Shown here: positions 42,216-53,896 of the stretch, in pieces | Layout of the letters: every line of letters starts with the position of its first letter | Position numbering within the stretch: the stretch's first letter is position 1 | Made by a program: the position numbers and the translations under genes | The notes under the pieces: generated by a model | Database searches by the model: none | What the model was told of the DNA's origin: nothing | Seen by the model: only the letters and a program-made list of their open reading frames with translations | Origin: Isoetes taiwanensis | Taxonomy: Eukaryota > Streptophyta > Lycopodiopsida > Isoetales > Isoetaceae | DNA: 64,000 nucleotides | Direction of reading: 5' to 3' | Assembly (NCBI GenBank): GCA_021234155.1 | Contig: JAJEKV010000048.1 | Coordinates: forward strand, 1,023,873-1,087,872

Positions 42216-44430
42216 AAAGGCGTACAAGTGTTCTTCCTTAAAGGAGGACGTCAAGTATCATTTGGGAGCGATATCTGCAGATTCAGCTTACTCATAGCAA
42301 ACAGTTGTGCTCGTGGTGATATGTATTCTCTGCTTTTCTATGTTATATATGTGGTGGGGTGATATGTATTCTCTGCTTTTCTATGTTATATATGTGGTGG
42401 GAGATCGTGGCTGAGATCTAGAGCTAAAAGTTCTGTTTGATTTGCTCAGCTTGATATTGTACTTGTATTGTGGATATTATAATTCTTCTAGATTTATGTG
42501 GAATTCATAAAAATGGTTCAGATTTCAACTGCAAAGGAAGATTCAAATCTTCACCAATACTATTGTTTTTTTTTTTTTTTTTTAAGTTTATACCAACCTA
42601 GATCTAGTCATTTTGCAAGTTTTGACAAGATCCCGAGTTGCCAGGAGGGTCAACTCGGAAAGTGCGTCACAAAATATTAGGGATAGACGACAAAAAAAAA
42701 GGGACATCATTATATATGTCAAGAAAACCTACCTATGACACCGACGTCTACATACCAAATCCAACATAACACTTTGTTGCCAAAACTGGGCATCATCTCT
42801 CCCTTTTCCTATCTCCCTCTTCATTCCATCTCAAGTATAGCTAGGTATTATAAGTTTGTCCATAACTTCATGGTTGCTGCACATATTCATACTTATAAAA
42901 TAAGCTGATGTCAAATAATGGTTTTTGCCTTGCACAATAAATGGATACACTTACAGGTTTACTAGTTCTTTCCCCAGCAGCATAGAATAGAAGTTCAGGG
43001 TAATTATCAACCTAGCACAAAAGCCACAACAAAAGCAATGTTAGGAAACTTGATATCTCCCGGTTTTTTGCAGATACCATGTCTCGAGCTCGATATTTGG
43101 CTACCAAGAGAAGGATGCTCATTTGCAGATCCATCAATCTTAGCTATTGTAACTGAAGGAACATGGCTCAATCAACTTGTTTGCTTTGTCATACGTAATG
43201 CACCATGGGGTGTATACCTTTCCATTCGAAAAAAAAAAAACTATTATTTGTATTCGAGAGAATAATGTTTGCCCGGGGAGCAACATAAATGGACTCTCAA
43301 AATCTAAATTAAATGCATTTCTGAGAGGGCATCCATATATGCAACAGATTTGAGGATTGCATATCTTTGTTGCTAAAACAGAACTATTAAGTATGCCTTG
43401 AAACGTTGTGATTATGGGAAAATTCTTTGGTATCGTACTTCTCTCACGGAAAACGAGATATTTCGGGGGCTAAGGAATCGTCGAAAGTACCTTATTAGCT
43501 ACAAGTACATAATTTGCTTATAACAAAAATACATTGACTATCATTGTTCTTTCTGCAAGAAGAAATAAGCTCAGAAATGCATACCATAAATTATCTGAGG
43601 ACATTAAGATCCAATGGCAAGGAGTATAAGGCAAATAGAGCTTACAAAATGCCAACACATCATATTGAAAATAAAGACATTAGACATGACTTATACACTC
43701 AATCCTTCTAACGTAGGAATCAAATGATGCTACCTCACTTTCATATAATTGGATAAGTAGTCGTAGTATAAATGACACTAGAAATTGCCAAGGCTTTTTT
43801 CATAAATGTGAAATGGCTATTGTCTGAGACTTAAAATTGAAACAAAAGTACAGTTTGCCATGTTTGATGCCATTCTTTTCTGCATTACATGCTTCTGAAA
43901 GAAATTATTTGTTTTCCATGCATTTCAATCATGTCTAGGCATACATCACAGTCATCCGTAGGCATAATACAACACAACCCAAGATAATAACATAGGCTAG
44001 ATAAGCACATATTCCAATAAACTGTCACGGGCGGCATAGATATTGAAAGCTCATGACACCACATCTGCATAAACATTTTAGAGGTGGTTTGGTTAGGCAT
44101 ACCTCTTAGTTAGCTTTGCATTGCTTTCGAGCACCTTCAAAGTCGTGAGTCCTTATGAAGACAACTTCTCACCAGACCTCAGACATTAAATAAGCAGCTG
44201 ACAAAAGTTTTTTAGTCGAATTCTTCCAAAATATCTCATTTGAAACGCGATTCATCTTCAAGTTCTGTCTACATTGATCGACAAATTTGTCATAAACGAA
44301 GTTCAATGTAAGTGGGACCTATAATGAAGCAATAAATCCATGGTTCAAAAACTAATTTGATCTGTTAATCCCTACCTTTTTTAATCATAGAACTTTGAAC
44401 TTGACTTGAGGTATGTTTTTGAAAATGTAC

Positions 44431-44567
44431 CTTGCGCGTAGGATCTGCCAATGGTCTTTATAGCCGCCGCATTCAAAATGATCTCCAATGATGTTTTCGG
44501 CCCAAGTCAGGTTGAGAATCAGCTGAACCAAAAATGCAGAGAGAATGCGCTTGAATTCGATGATCAT
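44431..44567 (-). other. Exon-like segment, unrecognised
   Basis: ATG-started minus-strand frame MIIEFKRILSAFLVQLILNL (signal-like hydrophobic start), then TWAENIIGDHFECGGYKDHW, ending at a good donor (gcaag|gtac at 44430). It reads like a first exon of a secreted or membrane protein. No family is recognised and no partner exon is certain. Confidence 0.3.
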
Positions 44568-45114
44568 GGTGCTTTTATTTATCTAATTTAATCAGAAAAG
44601 GATCAACAATATTTCTTAAGCATGAAATGCGAGAATATTTGCAGAAGCCCCTGAAAGTCTGGATCAAACATTTAAAATGCACTCTTGAATGACTCACTGG
44701 AAATAGGTTCAAAAGATAAATGTACATACCTTCCAGAGCCCCCGGAGGATGCACTTATATATAAGGGGGGTATGGCATCTGCGTCCGGAGGGTAGCAAAA
44801 ACCCCCCTTGTATACGCAATTTTAAAAGGCAATTTGACCCCTTTGTGTATAGATATTGCTCCAAATCAGTGCCTAAAAACACCCCTAACCCCTAAATATA
44901 CATACGCGAATGGTCCAAAAAACACCCCTCCATTGAACTCTCATGGGTTATACGCTGATCAAAGGTGAATCCCCCGGGCCAGAACCTTTTTGTTCGTGCT
45001 TTAGAAACTCTTGTACTTCCGTCATGATTCATTACGTTATAAATATTATCAATCCAATAGTACAAGGAAAGGTAGATCATAGAGATTAGGCCCTAGAATG
45101 ATAGTTGAAAGTAC

Positions 45115-45308
45115 CTATGTTCTGTATGACTAAAGTACCATATTTTGGCAAAGTATGGTAAACCAGACGCATCTGCAAGGCTCTTGAATCCAATTGTAAG
45201 GTCTAGGTTTGGACACCGAAAATAATAATTGACAACGAGTTTCAATAAGGCACTCTTGCCAAAAATATTGGCCAAGTAATATGAATCTAGAATTAGGTTC
45301 TCAGACAT
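45115..45308 (-). other. Exon-like segment, unrecognised
   Basis: Minus-strand frame with balanced protein-like composition (LILDSYYLANIFGKSALLKL, FRCPNLDLTIGFKSLADAS) ending at a donor (acatag|gtac at 45114). It could be an exon of the same unknown gene as 44431-44567 or a captured fragment. Confidence 0.3.
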
Positions 45309-45487
45309 TGAAGCCAGCAGATCACAAAGGAGAGTTTAGCTAGCTCCTCACCATACCGGGTTGCATTCTCTCGGTATAGTTTATAATAACGGTTGATCCA
45401 AAAGAAAAAGTGAATAAGGCATAAAATTTAAGTGTACAGATTTGTAACAACAGTTGATCAACAGGAAAGTAGAAACAAATGAGGATT

Positions 45488-45912
45488 TAAGGGAACGCCG
45501 TATATCTCAAGCGAGATGTGGTTAATGTGGCCACCTGTATCAGCCACAAAGAACAGCGCGGTTTGAAGCCCAAAAACTAACTGTTTTTGGCATTTTTTGG
45601 TCGATCCGGCTCCATTTTGCCTCAAATCTCTTCCTCTCTTCAGCAATCTAGCATAAAAGGAGCAGACAAAGCGATTGTCATGGTTATTAGATCGAATCAA
45701 ACTGCCCATGGAGCAGAAAGAACCAGCTGATTGAAATCCCCCCCCTCCCCCCCGCGCAGTTTGAAGCCTGGTTTTTTTGGCCACATTAACCACTTTTTTG
45801 GCCACATTAACCACCTGGCTGATATCGGATGGCCACATTAACCAGTGGTTAATGTGGCCTGGTTGACCACATTAACCACATCTCGCTTGAGATATACGGA
45901 GTTCCGAATTTA
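45488..45912. mobile_element. MITE with ~43-bp terminal inverted repeats
   Basis: Left end ggaacgccgtatatctcaag continuing cgagatgtggttaatgtggcca; right end is its inverted copy (gatatacggagttcc at 45890-45905). Both sides are flanked by atttaag, suggesting a 7-9 bp target duplication and a hAT- or Mutator-like origin. Inside, ggccacattaaccac occurs about five times in both orientations (45779-45880). No coding capacity. Confidence 0.7.
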
Positions 45913-48900
45913 AGAATGTAGAACGAAAATAGTTACCTGTAACAAGTTGGCTTATCAGACTGCATCCTGAGCTGGTAAAAGTGGATATAAAATAATCCTT
46001 CCACTGCAAGTGAGTTCTTCATCGGCTTTAAAACTAGTGCCACATGCTACTTCGTCAGAAATGTCATTTCTGTCTAATAGATGATACTTTGAACGGAGAT
46101 TTGATGCAAAAGAGGAAGAAACAGGGCTTAGATCTAAGAATTGATAAAACCTTCAGTACAAAAGCCTGGCAAAGTCGAAATTCATCCATTTCCATATTTT
46201 TGGATCAAGGCAAAGGAATTATAGGAAGAGTTAGAACTGTAAGCGGCAGTTGCCAAGCTAGAAATAAGTGTAGCATTTTAAAATGAACTAGTTTACAACT
46301 GAAAACATGGACGGACAACTTTAGAAGCAAGTTGTGCAAGTAGAAATGATGATGGATTTGTCTCTCTGGTAAAGCGCGTCCCCTGCCATCTCTGTGTCCA
46401 CATCCCAGACAGAGGGCCTGAATAAAACAAGATTTGTTTTCTGGAAACAGCCAAAAGCAGTGATTTCTCTTATGGATCATGATATTTCAAACAAAAACTA
46501 TGTCAAAGGTCTGCAGTAAATCTCAAAGCTATAGATCATGATATTTCAAACTGAGCCCATACCAAAAGTCTGCAGCAAATCTCAAAGCTATGGCTACTGC
46601 AAATCGAGCCACAAAAAATGAAGCAATAGCACAAGCTTGATGCATCCTGACCCTTTCCATCTCCATTCATTGTATTACGACAAAATCGACGCTATTTCTC
46701 GCAGGTCGATACCAAGGCAGATAACAAGTGAGTTTAGGTCTAGAAAATCAAGGGCACAACCGATTTAAGAAAATCGAGAATCAAACGAACTTTTTGTAGC
46801 GGCACCGACATAGAAAGAATGGATCGATCGGCGCAAGGAGTTATTCATCATGCCTATTTTTGGCCAATTTTTAAATTTTAATAGCCGTAGATCTTAAAAA
46901 AATAAGATCTTATGGTAAAGTTTAATGCCACATCAATTTTTGATGAGGTGGACATACTACGTGGATAGGCTAGAATTGCAAGAAAGGTTGTAGGCTTAGT
47001 TAAGCTGGCGCGAAGAGTTATTTAAATCATCCAAAGAATCTCATTGTAAACATAGGTATGGTGCAAAATATTTAGCTAGAATAGAGGTCTTTCGAGCAAC
47101 CACAGAAATGTAAGTCACTTAGATTGAAATGTTAATAAATAAGAACATTATAACTTTATTCTACTGTACAAAAGCCACAGATGCATTAACATCACATTTC
47201 TTCATAACCTTAATGGCCATTTCTTCCTGTAAGATCATAAACTTCTGCTGAACTACGAACAATCAGGTCATTCATCTCCCTTGAAGCACTAAGTTCATTG
47301 CTAGATGAAACATGCAAAGGCTCATGATAAAAAATAATGGCAGTAAAGGAGACAATATTTGGATTTGGCATTGCTTGAAATTTTTAAGGGTTTTATTTAC
47401 CCGCTCACAACAGGTAATCAGAGAATTTCATATAACAAAAGTCCTGAAGCAAAACATGATATCATATAAGGGGCAAAAGTAAATTGAAGTCGTCATTTGA
47501 GAATGAAAAGCAAGATTCATATCTCTGGCTTTGTCGCCCTGTTTATGCAATCAGGAGATGGAAATACAAGAAATGTAATGTGATCATTAGAATGTAAACT
47601 ACAGATGAACACAATAGAGGAACAACATATAAGGAAAATAAAAATATTCATTACTAATCGATATTATGATGATCTTTGTGACAATCTCCCATAGATGCAA
47701 CTTTCATCCATTCTTATTCTTATAAAACACTTAATCCTAGATATGCTGAACAATCCCTGATAAGGAACCAAATGCACTGCATAGTTTAAAGAAATACTGG
47801 AAGATTCGATATCATAGCCCATAAAACTAGCATGGATTTGATTATTTGAATCTTGTAGTATGGTATCATGCTTAAATTCTGCATTGGAAAACAGGGAATG
47901 ATCATCCATACGACATGTGAATCCATACATCTGCAGGTTCATAGCAAGGCTTACAGAGATGAAAAGAAAAACATGAGTAACAAACATGCAAAAGGAGCTA
48001 GCCTGAATGAAATGTGACCAGCTTACTGAGGATTGAGAGAATACAACCAACATCTTCAGCTCTGTATAGCTTGTAGAATGGGTGCACAAGACCAAGATTT
48101 CCAAAGCGTACCTTGTTAATGACACCAAGACGCATAAATGATTATCGGGCCACTACCATAAGTTCATCACTTTGCTTGCCCCAATATTTATGTGTCACTT
48201 TCCCAAGCCTTTCAAGGAAATAAGGAGGCGATTAGGGGAACGTTAGGGTATGGCGGGAGGATTCTGAAAAAGAGGCATTGCAGCCATCTTATCAGCCTGC
48301 AATGCAGGCTCTTTCGGAGCCTCCAGCTTAGCATCTATTGCATCCATTCCACCTGTTAATTTATACAGATTCCAGCGCATGCCCACAAAAATAAATTGAT
48401 GAAAAGTTTCAGCTGATGCTCTTGACATGAAAATAGAAGGATGCAAAGTTTTTTCTGATGCCCAGAGAGTTCATTGTCTTTTTTGCTAAATAAACATAAA
48501 ACTTTTCAAGTAAGCCTACCTGGTAATTGATAAATTGACGATGCCCACATAGATTCTTAAATGGGGATGCCATTTTTTTTTTTTTTGCCGGATCTTTGTG
48601 ATGCCCAAGATGTAAAAATGGCCGCCTTGTAGGAGTTGATTCTTAACCGTGTGAACTTGCAGGAGTGAGTGATTTGAATCAAAAGCTGACCTTCAGAACT
48701 TGCAAGAGAAAAAACACAAATGCACTGCCAAAATGCCAAACAATCTATAAATAGAGGATCCGAATTTACTTGTCCAAAAGATTAATATTATTATGCTCTT
48801 GATGAAAGAATGGCCGCTTCCCAGAACGCTTTATGGCTGCTGTACATCTTAAAGCTGCGGGAAATGCCTTTGTATAAACAAGTTTACTCCAGAAGCAGTG

Positions 48901-50300
48901 CATGTATCATGCTTGTAATTTTAGCTGCCAGATTACTATGCCCAATAGGGGGCACCTATACTTACCAGATCCATACTATAGTCCAAGCATTGGTCTTGAG
49001 AGTATACAACGATTCTGGAGGATCATGCAGCTTCCTGCATATAGAATGTACAGTTCTAATAGCTTGCATGTTGCTGCATAAAAGTTCTATGCTGCACGTA
49101 TCCAATACACATATGTAATTGCTTGGTATTGCTTTCGTAAATATGCAGGTTCTATAAAATGAAGGCAATATATCTATTGTACACAATATGGTTCTGGTGA
49201 TAGTAAAAGGCAGATATGAAGCTAGGTAAGATGTTCCAAATAGACTCTACTACAGACTCTACAAAGATAAATCACGGATTTACCTGTTTCAGTGTCACAA
49301 ATATGGTGGATTTGCATGCTTCTAAAGAATGGGTTTTGTATGTTTCATCTTAGCAAGCTGCGATGCTGCATATTTCATATGAAGAAAATAAAGAAATAGC
49401 AAGCCATGCAATTTAGAGCATAGCAAGATTTGAGCCCTTCTAAGGTTTGCAAAATCGGGAGTAAAATACCTGGTTTAGATCAAAAGAGAAGCTCTTCAAG
49501 AGTAAAGAACCAACTCGGAAGCAAGAATATAAAGATCCCACCGAAATGTTGATCCAAGTTCATCCTGCAATATTTGCATCTGAGTTAGCAAAACAACTGG
49601 AAAAGACAACAAATGATTTCAAAATCTCACCTTGCACGATGTTTACACTTCTGATCCGATAATGCAGACATAAGGGTCCACTTCCAAAGCCCTGCAGAGT
49701 CCATGAGTGCAATTCTGTGCGCTGAAATTCGTTCTTGGGTTTGCTTGCTGCAAAAATGAACTGCCAGACTTTTGCCGTTCCTCAGATCAATAGGGCTCAT
49801 TGTAGAAATTTTTTTCCAATGCATCGGAATGAGGAAATTCAAAACAACTACCTGAATCGTGAGATGCAACAAGACTAGTCCTTAGAATCTTTGGGCCAGC
49901 AATCAGGTCGCTACCCAACATTTCCCTGCATGCATGCAGCCAACGTTGATGCAGTCATCGTTGATACACGCCGGCTGAAACATCCATCGCCTGCCATTGC
50001 ATTAGATTTCGACCTTAGACATTGCATTAGGTTGTGCTTTAGGATCCTTGTTGAAAATAAGCTTTGTTCATTTGCTGCCTCCATAACAAAACATAGCTAC
50101 GACCAAAAAGAGCTTTAGCCTTCACTTCGTCGTCTTCTTCCAGCCCAGTTCTTCGGCATTGCCTCTACTCTTCGGCTCATCACGTTAGATCAAAAGTAGC
50201 TTCCAAAGAATAAAACAAAAGCTCTAGATTATGGAAAGGAGGCAAATATCCCTGAGGAAAAACCAAATGCTCTTATTGCATGGCCTCTAATTAAAGAAAA
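45913..50300. other. Intergenic DNA with a few exon-like segments on the minus strand
   Basis: Minus-strand segments with splice-like borders: 48352-48243 (acceptor aattaacag, then GGMDAIDAKLEAPKEPALQ and a stop) and 47930-47769 (acceptor cctgcag, YGFTCRMDDHSLFSNAEF, donor gttcct). Near 49930-49870, GSDLIAGPKILRTSLVASHD ends at a gtagtt donor. The first segment ends in a stop, so they cannot all form one transcript in order. They may be captured gene pieces. 46860-47010 is a diverged copy of 50690-50830. Confidence 0.35.
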
Positions 50301-50319
50301 AGGAAAACGACATGCACTC

Positions 50320-50560
50320 TCCTGATCTTCATTGCTGCTTTGCACCTCGCAAAAATCCGTGGGGTTATGGCTCTGTAAATAATGGCAGACGGAAGACCCT
50401 AAGATCCAAAAGACAAAAGCGAACACGAAAATCAGAATCTTCATTGCTGCTCTGCACCTCGCAAAAATCATCAGTGGGGTTATGGCTCTGTGGATAATGG
50501 CAGACGGAAGACCCTAAGATACAAAAGAAAAAAAAGGGAAACACGAAAATTAGAAGAGCC
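50320..50560. repeat. Two-copy tandem duplication, about 120 bp
   Basis: The segment atcttcattgctgctttgca...gcagacggaagaccctaaga...cgaaaatcaga is present twice with minor changes (ccgtggggtt versus catcagtggggtt). Confidence 0.85.
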
Positions 50561-50689
50561 AAACTGAAGAATATCGAAATTAAGAGAGGAATAGTAGGGA
50601 GACACGAAGGTAAGCTTTTTGCCATATCTAATGCCGCCTCACTTCGTCGGGTGCCATCTCCGTGCCATTTTTCAAGGGTTATCTAATTT

Positions 50690-51055
50690 TCACAGCCCTA
50701 GATCTAGAAAAAAGAGGATCCAATGGTAGAAGTTAAATTCCGCATCAGTTTTGATGAGGTGAGGTGCTACGTGGATAGGCTAGAATTGCAAGAAAGGCTG
50801 TAGGGTTGGTTAGGCTGGTGTGCTAAAAAACAAACATCATTATATATCTGTTAGGAAAACCTACCTATAACACGATGTCTACATACCAAATCCAACATAA
50901 CACTTTGTTGCCAAAACCGGGCAACATCTCTCCATTTTCCTATCTCCCTCTTCATTCCATCTCAAGTATAGCTAGGTATTATAAGTTTGTCCATAACTTC
51001 ATGGTTGCTGCACATATTCATACTTATGCCGGCAACGCCGGGCTTCGTTACTAGT
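50690..51055 (+). mobile_element. Candidate Helitron 3' end
   Basis: The segment ends atGCCGGCaacGCCGGgcttcgttaCTAGT followed by T: a short GC-rich hairpin about 10 bp before a terminal CTAGT (51051-51055), the signature of plant Helitron 3' ends (CTRRT, inserted before T). The 365 bp upstream have two partial relatives in the window (46860-47010 and 42690-42895), as expected of a repeated family. The 5' TC end was not located, so the extent is unknown. Confidence 0.5.
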
Positions 51056-51074
51056 TATTTATTAAAAAAGGACT

Positions 51075-51245
51075 GATCAATGCACAAATGCAAGTGTGAT
51101 GAATCCAAATGTGCAGGTTGCTTACTTGGAAAACACAGTAGACTTCTATTTAAAAAGGTCTTTAAAAAGAGCAAAAGGGTTACTAGATCTTGTCCATAGT
51201 GATTTGTATTGGGGGGGCATTAAATGTCCTTTGTTGGGGTGGTAT
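51075..51245 (+). pseudogene. Ty1/copia integrase fragment
   Basis: KCAGCLLGKHSRLLFKK and, after a one-base shift, GLLDLVHSDLYWGGIKCP match the copia pre-integrase zinc finger and the first Asp region of the integrase core (C..GK..R..F, LDLVHSDL.GPI). Only about 55 codons survive. Confidence 0.7.
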
Positions 51246-51639
51246 AGGAGACCGCATAAAAAGAACAAAAATCAAAGTAAAATTGCACAAATCCAGTGGA
51301 TCGCAAAATTCGAAACAAAAAAGCTTGATGAGAGAGATGAGAGAGACGCATCTTCCAGAGGATGATCAAGGAAAAACTCGCCAAGAAATCATATATGGAG
51401 TGGTATATCCACATGTATATACACACATGCACGCATGGAGGAGATATGCACATATGCATTGTACCTGGGCTCTATGTGTGCTATCTATCTAATTTCAACA
51501 CAGATAGATGGTGTATCAGAGCAGTATTGTCTTGATATAGCCACGAGATGGTGATTTTTGATGTTATACATTGCATAGACCTAACATTTTGATTGGCCCT
51601 GGTTAGGAGCATCCACTCCCAAGAGGGAGGCAAGATGCG

Positions 51640-52345
51640 GAGACCACCAAATGTTGTTGCAAAACTCGAGTGCTTTTGTCGAAGCCCCTGCCACTCCTGA
51701 TCATGCTGTTACTCTGACCGCTCGAGCCGCATGCCCTGCTCTAGCTACCTCACCTATCGTTGTCTGTACGCTGCATGTTGTTTCCACTTCTGCTGCCTCT
51801 CTTTCTATCACAACAACTGAATCTACATCTGCTGCCAGCAAATATGAATTGTGTCTCTATATGGTCTCTTGGAATTGTCGGTACCTTCCAGGGCAGAAAG
51901 GAGATAGTCTCAATTCCATTGCTCCAAATATGAATCTCATTTTCCTTGTGGAAACATGGGAGCATACATGGCATAGTCTACCCGACCTACTAGGCTACTA
52001 GCACTACTCAATCTTCAATAATTGCACAGAAAAGTGAGGACACATGCGAGGTGGGGGGATGGGGAGAGGGGAAGAGGCTAGTGAACAACATTGGGACATT
52101 CAATCTCTCTATCCAAGACAGACATGCACAACCAATAGCTGTGAGTGCGAGTGCAAATTGCAATAGCAACCCTCTCTTTTGTGTCGGACTGCTACTTTCC
52201 ACATACAGGAAGCAATTTCTATCACACCCACTCGGATGTGAATAGGCAGGACCCCTATGTCAATCTGCATGAGGACATGCAGCAGCATAAGCAGTTGGGT
52301 ATTGTACATACAGGTGCAAACAGAAGAGGATCGTCATAGTTTTGG
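51640..52345 (+). pseudogene. LINE endonuclease fragment (second LINE family)
   Basis: A Ser/Thr/Ala-rich leader is followed by MVSWNCRYLPGQKGDSLNS and NLIFLVETWEHTW (51857-51965), the start of a LINE endonuclease (SWNCRG...FLQETW). After breaks, CYFPHTGSNFYHTHSDVN and YVNLHEDMQQHKQLG (about 52190-52300) match the middle of such domains. It ends before the RT. Confidence 0.55.
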
Positions 52346-53591
52346 GATGTTTAACACTCTAGAACGGTTCAAGAGAGCACATTATTCGCACCGCATAAGC
52401 CCCACATTGGGACGGGGCCTGCGATCCTACTTGCGTATCCATTTGCCTATGAAAAAGCACAGACTCATCGCCTCAATTCGTAGAGGTGCGCACCATCTCT
52501 GAATTGAGACGGACAGATAGATTGGAGATCCATGTCAAGACAGGCTTTGTCAATGCTGCGAAGTGGGAGACATTGAGGATGAATGTCATACTCTTCAGAG
52601 CTATCAAGCGTATGATCATATTTGGGCATGCTACATTGAGTTGGTCATGCCCAACTAGATGTTCCGCATGATATTGAGTGCGACTTCAGTGTGGTTGCTG
52701 GGATTATATCTTTAAGAGGTCATGGATGCGGGCTCAGCTATGTCCTCGAACAATGTCTTAAACATATACCATAATATTTCATGATGTTTGCCAGCATTCT
52801 TATTACTATCACAGTTTTTCCCTCGAAAACCCTTCAAGATGGGGATTTTTTAATTTGAACAGTAATGCGTCTGATGCACTCCTTTTTAAGTTTTTATGTC
52901 CCAGAGGCTCATTGGTCTCTGTAGACGATAAGAATCATTCGTTCATTCCTTCTATAGTTGCAATTATAGAAGCAATTAGATTAAAGGCAACTATATGGGG
53001 TTATAATTGGTTCTAATATAATTTTATGTCACTGTTGGTCTTCCATTCGAACTTCATGTGAATGTTACTTGAAATGCATAATTTTTTGGGTTGCCCCTAA
53101 AGGGCAAACCTCGTTTAGACAAGTTTTTAAGAGATTCTGGGTATATGCCAAAATATACCTAAAATATTTCTAATTTGGCCTAAAACTTGGTATGGATTGT
53201 AATTTTCCGGTCACCCTTCTTGCTGGGCGGGCACCATCGCTGCTACTAAAATGGTCTAACCAAATTGATGCATGCAAACAGACGTTCGAGGTTTCTTAAA
53301 GAGGGAAGAGTTTGAAAAGCTTGCTAAGAAGAGCAAGCGGATCGTTGTCGATAGCAAAGTATGAAGCCAATTTCCTCTTCAGATAAACTCCCTTTCCCCT
53401 TAACTAAGTTTCCTGGCAGACTTCTCACTACTCTATTGAAACTTCTCGCAAACAATCAGATTAAAAGCTTAGTTCTTTAAGATTGCAACCCTAAGCATTA
53501 TATTTTATGCTTATGTGGTTAGTGAATTGCTACGGTTCTTACATGTTTCATTCAACCAAGTTGTTGAAGCCACCACTCCTTTTTTCACTGT
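52346..53591. other. No gene seen
   Basis: A possible remnant of the preceding LINE continues to about 52680 (a Cys/His-containing stretch, TYDHIWACYIEL-like in one frame). Beyond it the DNA is AT-rich and without supported features. The word ttgcccctaaagggcaaacc at 53090 recurs in similar context at 55961. Confidence 0.45.
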
Positions 53592-53896
53592 TGGGCATAT
53601 GCATGCTACACGCTACCATTTTTGGAAACTGCCAAAGTACCTACACTAGGTACTTTTGGATTGGGTACTATTTTCTTGTTCTTTTGGTCAAAACTAATTC
53701 AAAAGTTCAATATAAAATGTCAAAAGCATATCAATGTTCAAGGTTAAGATAGAGACAATACTAAAATGAATGCATTCAATTTAACATTTGTAGTTATTGC
53801 GATATTATAAAAGTACCCAGTGTTGGGTACTTTTTTAGGTAGTTTTATGGTTCCTAAATGGTACTATTTTTGATAGGGTGTAGCATGCTTATGCCC
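53592..53896. mobile_element. MITE-like element with inverted ends
   Basis: Left end gggcatatgcatgctacacg and right end (minus strand) gggcataagcatgctacacc are inverted copies. The similarity extends inward over about 75 bp, with nested words aagtaccta / taggtactt. Length about 305 bp, no coding sequence. A target duplication is unclear. Confidence 0.6.

Larger units (their letters stand above)
37820..42510 (+). mobile_element. L1-type LINE (plant non-LTR retrotransposon)
   Basis: It begins abruptly at the LTR edge inside ORF1 and extends through ORF1, endonuclease, reverse transcriptase, zinc-ribbon and a short 3' UTR with a 43-bp tandem duplication (42318-42402). A clear poly(A) tail was not found; sequence changes character near 42500. 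The 5' end is missing, consistent with the LTR element having inserted into the LINE. The missing piece was not found left of the 5' LTR. Confidence 0.85.
42511..45487. other. Intergenic DNA, scattered TE relics
   Basis: A long T tract lies at 42565-42583. 42690-42895 is a diverged copy (about 200 bp) of the segment that precedes a Helitron-like end at 50830-51027. Two exon-like segments on the minus strand are listed separately. I see no complete gene. Confidence 0.5.

Noticed and set aside
51500-51525. Primer site (gatggtgtatcagagcag) of a copia element
   Set aside because: It resembles a tRNA-Met site but no LTR end precedes it.
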